DNA of 64,000 nucleotides, taken from Aegilops tauschii subsp. strangulata. Its lineage: Eukaryota > Streptophyta > Magnoliopsida > Poales > Poaceae. This document shows positions 1 to 10,000 of the stretch, piece by piece (the stretch's first letter is position 1; each line of letters begins with the position of its first letter). The stretch is taken from assembly GCF_002575655.3 (NCBI RefSeq), contig NC_053036.3, forward strand, positions 162,664,627-162,728,626, in the 5' to 3' direction. A program made the position numbers and the translations under genes. The notes beneath the pieces are model-generated. The model was not told the origin of the DNA, ran no database searches, and saw nothing but the letters and a program-made list of their open reading frames with translations.

Positions 1-274
1 CGGAGGGTAGCAGCGGTGGCCTTACATGGACCCGAGCGGCGGTGACCTACCGTGTTCTACTCTTCCTCATTTTCTGTGTGGCACGGCCTTGTTGGCAGCG
101 GGGCGGGGCCTCGACGGAGCCGGCGATGTCCTCTGTCTCGTTGCCGGTGGGGCGGCGCCTCGGCGGAGCGGGGGAAATCCTCCCCCTCGGTGCCGGCGGG
201 GCGAGGCATCAGCGGAGCCAGCGGTGTCCTCTCCCTTGTTGTTGGCGCGGCGGGGCCTCGGCGGAGCAGGGCCT

Positions 275-816
275 CATCGACGCCAGCGGAGCAGGGACTT
301 GGCGGAGCCGGCATTGTCCTCCGCCTCGTCCTCGATCTCTCCAAACAGCGCCTCGATTGCTTCATCGTCCTCTTTGTAGGCGGCCGCAACCTCCACCACC
401 CGCATGCGGTACCGCCAACACGCGAGGTGGCTCTCGCGGGCGGAGCGGTACGAGTCGAGCAGCGCCTCCTACTCCGCCCGCTCCGTGTCGATCTGCTCCT
501 CCGCCAGCAGGTACTCCTGGAGGAGATGGTGGTTGTAGGCGACGTCGGCCTGCGCTTCCCGGAACTGCTCCTGACGCTTCTACCTCACCGTGTCCATGTA
601 TTGGGCACGGGCCTCGCCGATGGTCATGGTGCAATGCATCGGCAAGGATGGCGCGGAGGAGGGCGTTGGCGCCGGATCGTCGACTACCATGTTCTCCATT
701 GGGACGTCGTCGTCCTCCAGCTGCCTGCTGGCCAGCCAGTCGGCAGGAATGGCCGCCATCTCCTTGTGGTCCGTCGTCTGCCCATCCGGAAGAGCGCTGG
801 AGCGCGAGGAAGCCAT
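275..816 (-). pseudogene. Coiled-coil gene fragment carried by CACTA A
   Basis: The frame starts with MASSRSSALPDG at 816. It reads through a serine/proline-rich head into a charged helical region rich in Q, E, R and A (motifs MTIGEARAQYMDTV, REAQADVAYNHHLLQEYL, EDDEAIEALFGEIEDE), which suggests a coiled coil of about 180 residues. Two in-frame TAG codons break it: one directly after DTVR (577-579 region) and one after IDTERAE. No enzyme domain is visible. Similar alanine- and arginine-rich helical fragments sit in the other CACTA elements of this window (17.3-19.4 kb and 31.75-32.42 kb), so I infer a gene class that such elements carry. A captured host gene fragment is the alternative. Confidence 0.5.
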
Positions 817-1149
817 GGTGGGCAGGAGTGGTGTGGACAGGATAAAGGGAATGGAGGCGGATGACCGCGGCTATTGCCGGCGCAGCAGTTTATATAGCAA
901 TTGTGGGCGGCGGAGGGACGGACGGGTGGTGCCGGAGTAGCCGCCTCGGCAACCGCATATCATTAATGTGGGCGGCAGACGGACGGACGGACGGCACTTG
1001 TGTCATTTGAACGCGGAGCAATCGCCTGCACCGGGAAGCGGCGCGGGCGGCGCTGACCATTTCGGGCGGAAAGCGCGCGCAGGCAAGGGGGTGGTCTGGG
1101 TGGGCCAGGGCGGTCAGACTCGTGCTTGGCAGCGGGTCGGTCCAGCAGC

Positions 1150-1560
1150 CGGACATGCTGGCTCGCCAGCGAGCTCGCCGAGCTGAGGGACGACAATCAG
1201 GCGATGGACGTAGCTTCCGACTAGGAGTCGGCCCCATCGTCCAAGCCGGTTCATGCCGTGTTCACCATAGAGCAGGTGCGGCCGCACTTCGACGCCGTAA
1301 TGGCGGAAGAGCTACCATTGCAGGAGGACCTGTGCTGCAACCTCCATCTCCTCAACGAGCATCGGCGAACAAGCGAACGGCAATGCCGTCGCGGACATGT
1401 GGCCCTATGATCCTGGCTTCCTGAATGAGCAGCGGGCGCTGTATTAGACCATCCGTAGGGCCCGCAAGGCCCTCTCCATCGTCCTTCGAGTTGTTGCGCT
1501 CGCCGTGGCGCCGCCGTCTCGTGTTGTCAACATATTCAACGGACATGAGGAATGAGGAGA
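1150..1560 (+). pseudogene. Degenerate gene fragment, function unknown
   Basis: One plus-strand frame reads SELAELRDDNQAMDVASD, then a TAG, then FTIEQVRPHFDAVMAEELPL and a Leu/His-rich helical stretch to about 1409. After a frame change it continues as DMWPYDPGFLNEQRALY with another TAG. The composition (charged, helical, with a conserved-looking WPYDPGFLNEQRAL block) is protein-like, and the breaks are scattered stops plus one indel. It lies head to head with the minus-strand fragment at 275-816, separated by about 330 bp of GC-rich DNA. I do not recognise the family. Confidence 0.35.
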
Positions 1561-1574
1561 TGACTTTACATGGA

Positions 1575-2470
1575 GAGGATGACAGTGGGGACCCACCAAG
1601 GCCATAGCCGCACGTACACAAGTGCCTCTTTATTATATACAACTATAATTTTTTTTGCTTCCTCCTGGTTTCCTGACATCATGGTCCCACACCATTTTCA
1701 ACCTATGTAGTCAATAAACGAGAGAATTGCACAAGGAGAGGCCAACAGTTGGGACCAAGCAGCTCGAGGAGTATTTGTGTTTTTGAGGTGTGAGCACTGC
1801 AGAGTTTTTCTTGAGCGATGTTTTTGTTGTTTTTCAGAGGAGAGCAGGGTATTAACTGGGCGGGCTGTGGACCGTCTAGCCCAGGCTAGATATCCGGCCT
1901 AGATATTAATTTTTTTTCATGCTGAATATGGCTAGCCCAGCTATACTTTTTTTTAGCAATACCCAGGCAAGGTCAACTTGTTATTCTCCGACCCGCTGGG
2001 CTGCAAATCTTTCCTAGGAGGGATGCATTAGGATCAACAAGAAAATGGGCTTTAAGAAATAATAAATGGGATGTAATTATAAAAACTGGGCAGTAACTAT
2101 AAAAAATGCACCAAACACGTAATTAGTTTAAAAATTATTATTATTGGGTTTTGAAAATTTTAATTTCATTAATTGTTGCGCGCGCAATATTTCGTTGGAT
2201 TTTTACGTAATACAAATTTATTTTGAAATTATATTTAATCTGACTAGAAATTTCGGGATAAAATATTTCGGATCCCATCAAAATGTGGGAAATTTAATTG
2301 AATTCTGTTTTGAGAGGTTGGTTAAAATTATTAATCGTTGTCCTAGCTAGAAAATGGGTTGTACTTTTAACAAACTGTAAATGGGTTGTAGTAAATTCCA
2401 TTAGAATTCAAAAATGGGATGTACATTCTTACATATCGCAAATGGGCTATATGTTCTCTGCCACACACTT
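1575..2470. other. AT-rich sub-terminal region of CACTA A, no gene seen
   Basis: No supported gene. The stretch shows recurring short phrases such as AAATGGG(A/C/T)TGTA (for example near 2041-2075, 2352-2440) and a GACAGTGGGGACCCACCA motif at 1580-1597 that recurs with changes at 3147-3305. This is typical of the repeat-rich flanks inside CACTA termini. Confidence 0.5.
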
Positions 2471-2471
2471 G

Positions 2472-2850
2472 TGGGCCTACTAAGTTGACGCGTCCCCTCA
2501 AGAAAAAACTAAGTTGACATGTATGCAAGGCTTTGTCAACTTATAGTCAACACACGGTTCTAGCAGCAGTGGCCGTTGGATGTCCATCCAATGGATGCGT
2601 GCTTCTTCTTCAACCTTGGATATACTTGCTTCAGCCGCCCAAAAAATAATTCCTCTCACTGACATCTGGGGCGCACCGTTTCGGAGGCTGACCTGTGGTC
2701 CTACTAAGTTGACGCGTACCAAGGTCTTTGTCAACTTAGTCAATATAAACGATTCTAGCTGCAGTGACTGTACAATGTCCATCCAACGGCCGTCGTGCTT
2801 CTTCAACCTCTGGTCTTCTTGCTCCAGCCGCCCAAACTAGCGCTGGCCAT
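2472..2850 (+). repeat. Tandem duplication of about 220 bp in CACTA A
   Basis: Two imperfect copies are visible. Each begins with CTACTAAGTTGACGCGT (near 2477 and 2700), continues through a TTTGTCAACTTA phrase and a TGTCCATCCAA phrase, and ends with the CAGCCGCCCAAA segment (near 2635 and 2827). The copies differ by many substitutions, so the duplication is old. Confidence 0.7.
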
Positions 2851-3139
2851 GCCGCCTACTCCTGCCTCTCGTGTCCGGCTGTGCTGCCACCGCTGGCCAT
2901 GCCATCCCTCTATACTCACCCACACCTCCTGTTATTCTCCGACGACGGCGGCCTCACACCACAGCCGAAGCCGTCAACCCACGTACTCCCCTCCGCGTGG
3001 GCATCCACTGCTGCGTCTTCCCCGACTCCACGTCGTTCCCTTCCTAGGCCTCGCCGTCGTCCACCGCCTTGGTTCTCTCGGCGCGGCGTGGTCAACGTGG
3101 TCAATGAAGGACAGCCATTGGAAGAGGACTTTAGGCGGT

Positions 3140-3310
3140 GAGGCTGACAGCTGGACCCACCAGCTACATCTCCGAACACAAGAAAGTGCCTCCTTATTAC
3201 TCGCAAAATAAAAATGATTCCTCCCCCTGACAGCTGGGACTGACCAGCATATCTTTGCACGCAAGGAAGTGCGTCCTTATCCTCCCTGACCGCTGGGACC
3301 CACTCGGTCA
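3140..3310 (+). repeat. Short tandem repeat with CTGACAGCTGGGAC core
   Basis: Three degenerate units of roughly 60-80 bp carry CTGACAGCTGG(G)AC followed by CCACCAGC, GACCAGC or CCACTCGG. They alternate with AAG(A/G)AAGTGC(C/G)TCCTTAT. A related copy lies near 1575-1625. This fits CACTA sub-terminal repeats. Confidence 0.6.
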
Positions 3311-3594
3311 AAGCATACGTAGCGTTGTCTGTCTGGTCGCAAACGTGTACGTACATACTGGTCGATCAGTCTCTCTGCAAGTATGAACCGTGGCCGAATA
3401 AGTAGCAGCACGTGTCATTGTAGAGCACCCGACATAGCAGTTCACGCAGTCCCCTCTAATTCATGTACACACGTACGTACAACCACTGGGAAAAAATACG
3501 GCCACGTACGTACATACGGGCGGGGTCTCGAGTGCATACTCGCGCATATATACGGATGGCCAGGGCTTGTGTACATGGAGAGGCAACGGACGAC

Positions 3595-4345
3595 AGCACC
3601 GGCGTCCTGTTCATCGGGCAGCGAACCGGCTGGGTCGGAACAGAGAAACTGTGTCCTGTTCATCTGGAGGCAACCGACTGGGTCGGAATGCGTCCTGTTC
3701 CACGGGAGCCAAGCGGCTTGGACGGAACAGCCGAAACGGGGTCTGGCGTACCGCAGAACGGAGGAAACGGCCTTCTGTTCGACCGGCCAAGGTCGAAACG
3801 GGATCTTGTTCATCGGGAGGGGTCTGGCGTACCGCAAAACAGAGGAACGGACTTGTGTTCGAGTGCCTACGGTCAAAACAGGGTCCTGTTGATCGGGAGG
3901 GGTGTGGCGTACCGCAAAACGGAGGAAACGGACTTGTGTTGGAGCGCCTACGGTCGAAACGGGGTCCTATTCATCCACCTTCTACCGCCTCGCTCTAGCC
4001 TCCACGGGCTACTGTTCATCCACTGTCGACCTCCTCCAGCCTCCACAAGCTACTGTTCATCCACGGCTACTGTACATCCAGCCTCCACCGGCTGCTGTTC
4101 ATCTAGCCCTCCACGAGGTCCTATTCATCCACCCCCAACCGGCTGGGGTGTGGCGGCCTCCTCGGGGTCCTGTTCATCCAGCAGCAACGGCCTACTACCA
4201 CGGGGTCCTGTTCATCCAACCCCCACCAGGAACTGTTAATCCACAGCCAACCAACCGGCTCGACTCACCACATCTCGACTCATTCTACGTACCGCGCGCA
4301 CGGTAGCAACGGTCACTGTTCATCGAGAGGCAACCCAACACCGGT
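3595..4345 (+). repeat. Field of TGTTCATC sub-terminal repeats
   Basis: The phrase (G)TCCTGTTCATC and close variants (TACTGTTCATCCA, GATCTTGTTCATCGGG) recur every 30-50 bp across about 750 bp, all in direct orientation. Long open frames cross this stretch on both strands, but their products are just translations of the repeat, so I call no gene. Dense short sub-terminal repeats of this kind are known as transposase-binding regions in CACTA elements; binding here is inferred. Confidence 0.75.
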
Positions 4346-4364
4346 TGTCTAGGTCTCGCACGGG

Positions 4365-4515
4365 GGCTCGATCGGCTTCAGTAAGCAGCAATGATGTGAA
4401 GGAATTGCTCGGGTTCAGTCAGCAGCGAGTGAATCGCTCGGGTTCAGTTAACAGCCAAGGGATCGATCGCTCGGGTTCAGTAACGTGTGATCGCTTTGGG
4501 TTCAGTTAGCCAACG
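4365..4515 (+). repeat. GCTCGGGTTCAGT direct repeats
   Basis: Five copies of (C/T)(G/T)GG(C/G)TTCAGT occur about every 25-35 bp near 4371, 4407, 4438, 4474 and 4496, most preceded by GATCGCTC. They lie about 370 bp inside the right CACTA terminus. Confidence 0.7.
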
Positions 4516-4855
4516 CCTCGCACACACGCGCGTACACGAGAGAAACACGCAAACCACAGTGCATCGCTCGGTCCTGACCACCCACTGTAACCGGAAACTC
4601 CGCGATAATTCCTCTCCCTCGCTTCTACCATGATTTTTTCCGTCATGGACGGCCCAAAGAATGCCATGCAGCTGCGTGTCCGGCCCGCCCAGGATGAAAA
4701 GCCCATTTTTTGTCATAGAAGTAGGAGCCCACCACATCTATGATGATACCGGGTTCACCACATCTATGATGATACCGGGTTTTGTCACAATTATCGTCAT
4801 AGAAGTGTCATAAGCATGACAGGAAAAAAAATTGTTCGGCCCAAAATGTCACGGA

Positions 4856-4875
4856 TGTGTCTTTTTGTTGTAGTG
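4856..4875 (-). repeat. Right terminal inverted repeat of CACTA A
   Basis: On the minus strand it starts CACTACAACAAAAAGACACA. The outermost base is 4875. Directly beyond it the exon of the Transposase_24-type pseudogene resumes. Confidence 0.75.
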
Positions 4876-7083
4876 AATGGTTGTCCTTGTTTCACAAAGG
4901 GTCACTGGTAGGGATTGGACTTGTGTCTTGAGCGCAGATATAACATTGCTTTGAGCTTGCATATCTTGATCATGAGGCAGTTTGGACGAGATTGCCTTAA
5001 CAACCAACCCAGTATTACACATGAAGGTGCTTTTGGCACTATTAGTGGACAGGTACTGACCAATGCAGCAAGAGGTGACATTGCGGTTATGGTTGCCTCA
5101 TCGCCTTTAGAAGGTGGCGGTTCCACCATTTGTTCCATAGCTTGCTGAAAAGTTGAATTTGTAAATTAGTAGTACCAGAACAGAAGTTATTCAGGAGGCA
5201 GCAAAACCAAACAGAATAGCTTTGGTCTATATACAGAACTTATTTTGGTGAACCCGTGTAAAATATTAGTTGTATTTTACTGCAAAGTACATAAATAAAC
5301 CAGGTTCCAAACATATGACCATGTACCATGGCTAATGTATTTTCTATTTCTTCACATTGTACTGGCAGCTAAGGATAAAGAGACAAAGTTATAGTATGGT
5401 AAGCATAGTATGACATTATTCATATCACAAAACAACTGAGAACAGACAAACATGCAATTGTAACGTTGTGTGGGCAAGTCAAGCACAGAACTAGATTACA
5501 GATCATGATCAAAGGAACATCACTCGCCTCTTTTAAACCTTGTAAGGTGCAATGATACGCTAAGACAATTGTGTATAAAATTGAAAAGAGTAATAGACAT
5601 TAGCTGCAAACCGTGCAGTTCAATGCAGAAGTCAGAGTAAAAAGTAGTTAAAAGGCATGAGGATTAAGGACTTACAATAGCGGCTTTGACTGGTGTAGTC
5701 ATGCCCTTCGTCTTGCTGGTGCGACAATCCTTGAAGATTTCCACAACATTTGGTTCAGGTACATTTGGTCCTTGCGGGCTTTCCTCTGCATTTGGAACAA
5801 GTCAATATAGATCTGATAATATGGCATAACGAAAAGAGTGAAATAGCAGCTAGTTACAAGAGCCTCATAGTGTTCAATGTAGCTACAAGATCCTGTCGTC
5901 TGTTGGAATTTTACTTTCGTACGGTTGGCCTTGTTCTTTGAACAGTTCACCTAGAAGAAGATAGATTTGTGAGGCACATGCATAAATAGGAGTTCAACAT
6001 GTGATCTGATCACATATATATAATGTACTTTATACTTTGGATCAGGCCATTTTTTAACAAGGACTCTCCAGCCTTCATCCGTTATATTTTCCACTAGAGA
6101 TGTTCGGGCAAGTTTTCACTGTTAGCCTTGCCTTCAAAGTGAGTTTTCCTCAAGTTATACTGATACTGTCGCAGAGCAGACTTGAAAACATGGGTGCATG
6201 CTTGTCTGGCTGCATCATCTTGGCTATCCAACTTGAACCTCATCTATTGAAAATTATGGGAGTCTCATTACCAGCAACCTAGAAAGTATGGGACATAGCA
6301 AGTCGATATTACTAATTTCCATACGTAACCATACTTACAGATAAAATCATAGAGGAAGGTGTAAAACTGGGTTTCATCTTTGTCATTCCTGTACTAAATC
6401 CATGTTGGGAGGATATGTGCATGACACCTAATGCCTGCCTCTGATACTAACTTGGCTGACTCTGTAGCATCATGTGGCCTTTTTAAACCTGCCTCAAAAT
6501 GGATCTCCATTCTTCCTCCTCTAGATTTAGTTAACATGTCGAGCATTATCCCTGATGTCTGTTTCCTCTTGCGCCTAAGTGCTAGTTCAACAACGAACAT
6601 GGGAAGGGTTAGTGTACATCAAACTGTGAGACTACATATAAAGAAGCATGCAATTGTAACTTGACTCGAGCAACTACCTTCTTGCTGTTGAAGCTCACAA
6701 GGTTCATCTGATCTTGCCAAGTCCTCTTGTGTCAAGAGTGCTTTGGAAGTAGTGTCAGGTGGCAAGGGAGCTTGGGAACTTGCCGCTAGCTGAGTTGCCG
6801 AACGAGTAACTCATGCAGATGTTGGTACTGTGGAAGAAGGTGCTGCGACAACTAGGGTTATCGTTGCTTGTTTGGTGGCAGCTTTTCATTTGCATTTGGA
6901 TTGTTTTGTAGCTGGTGTAGCAGGGGATACCATTTTTGTACAATTATCCGGTGGAGTTGGACCTTCTATTGCACTATCAGTACCAGCAGAATCTGCATAC
7001 CTCTCCCTCTTCCGCTTCCGGTCCTCCCGAGTACTAACACAATCCCCTACCATTCTGTGTTCCTTACTCTTTTTCTTTGCCAT
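4876..7083 (-). pseudogene. Ptta/En/Spm-type (Transposase_24-like) pseudogene, 3' truncated
   Basis: Six exon-like blocks run leftward: 7083-6678 (start MAKKKSKEHRMVGD), about 6600-6339 (MLDMLTKSRGGRMEIHF), about 6245-6032 (YQYNLRKTHFEGKA, then TDEGWRVLVKKWPDPKYK), 5950-5858 (NCSKNKANRTKVKFQQTTGS), 5785-5676 (EIFKDCRTSKTKGM) and 5144-4876 (EQMVEPPP, then GLVVKAISSKLPHDQDMQAQ). Most internal borders show GT or AG signals. The NCSKNKANR...TTGS block and the order of motifs match my knowledge of plant Transposase_24 (Ptta/En/Spm) proteins. Decay is clear: in-frame stops in the first two blocks, a frameshift after ANSENLP, and a one-base shift in the last block. The CACTA A terminus removes everything after position 4876. 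Confidence 0.75.
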
Positions 7084-7099
7084 GTCAAGTCAAGCTGAC

Positions 7100-10000
7100 A
7101 AGAAAAAGGAATAAAAAATTAGTTCTTCAGAACAAATTGATGTGTGACACAGACGAACTAAACTTTGATGTTAGACAACCGCATGATAGGAGGATGTAAT
7201 ATGTATGAAAAACAGGACGACATGACATAATCAGACCTATGATGTGTAAACTAAGCAGAAGGCATTTCAATAAATTAGAAGCAATGCAATGGAAGGTAGA
7301 CACCATATGGAAGATGCTACAAATAGTACTCGGTCAAGTTTACACTGTCTCGGCATAACTAGCATTTAAACAAATGTGAAGCAATATAAGAAATAAATCA
7401 TATGCAAGATGCAAACAACATTACACTACCAAGTTAAAGGTGTCTCGTCATAAGTGATTGATGCAGGATAGACATGAACAATACTTCGATATTAGAACAT
7501 GTAATGCAGAGATGTAGTATATGCAAAATAAGGAAGATATGCCATATTCACATGCATAATGTGTAAACTAAGCATATGTAATTTAATCAAATTAGGAGCA
7601 ATACAAGCTAGACACCATATACAACATGCAAGCAAATATCACACTGCAAAGCAAGAGAAAGCACCTGGGATGTCGGTTCCGCAGGAAGACCGCCATCAGT
7701 CCCTGCCTTAATTTTTCCTTCCTCTTACTTAATTTTATTGCCTTGTCAAGTCAAACCCACAAGAAAAATGAATAAAAATCACTTTTCAGAACTCATTGAT
7801 GCAGGATGCTGACGAGCACTACTTTAATGTAAGGCGACCGCATGATAGAACGATCGAATGTGTAAGAAAAAAGGACAGTATTGCATATTCACAACTATGA
7901 TGTGTAAACTAAGCAGAAGGCATTTCAATAAATTAGATGTAATGAAAGCTAGACATCATATGTAAGATGCAATGAATATCACTCTACCAAGTTAAAATTG
8001 TCTCGCCATTAGTTCCATTTCAACAAATTTGTAGTACAATCTAGAGAAGAATGAGAGATGTAACATATATCACACTCCCAAGTTAAACGTGTCTTATGAT
8101 AAGTGATTATTGCATATTACACAACAGTAGTACTTTGATGTAAGAACATGGTGTGATAGACAGATATTGTATGTTCTAGAAACAGGAACACGTGTCTTAT
8201 TCACAAGTATAATGTGTAAAGTAAGGAGATGCAATTCAATAAAATTAGAAGCAATACAAGCTAGACATCATACATAACATGCAACCACATATAATAGTGC
8301 CAAGTTAGAGGGAGCAGATGTGATGGTGGACTAGGTGAGAGGTTCTCATCATCAACACAGCTACGTTGAGTGTCTATGCATGTGTTCCTTTGCAAATCTT
8401 GTTGGGGGGATCACAGAGTAGAATCTGTAGAGGCCCCTATTTAAGTTGGTCGGAAGGAGCACCATTATCCATTGCCTTGCTAATTTCCTTCAGCTTTATT
8501 GATTTTGCATTGTCAAGTAAAACCGACAAGAAAAAACAATAAAATGCACTCTTCAGAACTCATTCATGCATGATACTAACAATCACTACTTTGATGTAAG
8601 GCAAACACATGATACGAGGATGGAATATGTACAAAAAACAGGACGACATGGCATATTCACAACTATTTTTTGTAAACTAATCAGAAGTAATTTAATCAAA
8701 TTATAAGCAATACAAGCAAGACACCGTATGCAACATGCAAGCAAATATCACACTGCCAAGCTAGAGAAAGTACATGGGATGCCAGTTCCGCCGGAAGACC
8801 ACCATCAGTCCCTGCCTTAATTTTTTCCTTCCTCTTACTTAATTTTATTGCCTTGTCAAGTCAAACCCACAAGAAAAATGAATAAAAACTCACTTTTCAG
8901 AACTCATTGATGCAGGATGCTGACGAGCACTACTTTAATGTAAGGCAACCGCATGATAGGACGATTGAATGTGTAGGACAAAAGGACAGCGTTGCATATT
9001 CACAACTATGATGTGTAAACTAAGTAGAAGTTATTTCAATAAATTAGATGTAATGAAAGCTAGACATCATATGTAAGATGCAATGAATATCACTCTACCA
9101 AGTTAAAAATGTCTCGTCATTAGTTCCATTTCAACAAATTAGTAGTACAAGCTAGACAAGAATGAGAGATGTAACCTATATCACACTCCCAAGTTAAACG
9201 TGTCTTATGATAAGTGATTATTGCATATTACACAACAGTAGTACTTTGATGTAAGAACATGGTGTGATAGACAAATATTGTATGTTCTAGAAACAGGAAC
9301 ACGTGTCTTATTCACAAGTATAATGTGTAAAGTAAGGAGATGCAATTCAACAAAATTAGAAGCAATACAAGCTAGACATCATACATAACATGCAACCACA
9401 TATAACAATGCCAAGTTAGAGGGAGCACCTTTGATGGTGGAGTAGGGGAGATGTGCTCATCATCAACACATCTACGTTGAGTGTCTATGCATGTGTTGCC
9501 TTACAAATCTTGTTGGGGGGATCGCGGAGTAGAATCTGTAGAGGCCCTCTGTTTAAGTTGGTCGGAAGGAGCACCATTATCCACTGCCTTGCTAATTCCT
9601 TCCGCTTTATTGATTTTGCTGTCAAGTAAAACCGATAAGAAAAAGCAATAAAATGCACTCTTCGGAACTCATTCATGCATGATACTGGCAATCACTACTT
9701 TGATGTTAGGCAAACACATGATACGAGGATGGAATATGTACGAAAAACAGGACGACATGGCATATTGACAACTATTTTTGTAAACTAAGCAGAAGTAATT
9801 TAATCAAATTAGAAGCAATACAAGCAAGACACCGTATGCAACATGCAAGCAAATATCACACTGCCAAGCTAGAGAAAGTACCTGGGATGCCAGTTCCGCC
9901 GGAAGACCGCCATCAGTCCCTGCCTTAATTTTTTCCTTCCTCTTACTTAATTTTATTGCCTTGTCAAGTCAAACCCACAAGAAAAATGAATAAAAACTCA

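Larger units (their letters stand above)
1..4875. mobile_element. CACTA (En/Spm-like) transposon A, right part only
   Basis: The right terminus read inward on the minus strand is CACTACAACAAAAAGACAC, a typical CACTA terminal inverted repeat. The left end lies outside the window. The trinucleotide AAT (4876-4878) would be the target duplication but cannot be checked. Inside are two degenerate gene fragments (275-816 minus, about 1150-1560 plus) and long fields of short direct repeats. A 24-bp unit is duplicated head to tail near 4733-4780 (core CATCTATGATGATACCGGGT). The terminus interrupts the reading frame of the neighbouring Transposase_24-type pseudogene, so this element is the younger insertion. 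I do not name the family. Confidence 0.8.

Noticed and set aside
3463..4239. Long plus-strand ORF of 258 codons and overlapping ORFs
   Set aside because: They are translations of the TGTTCATC repeat field. Several frames are open at once, and repeats with few stops produce such ORFs.
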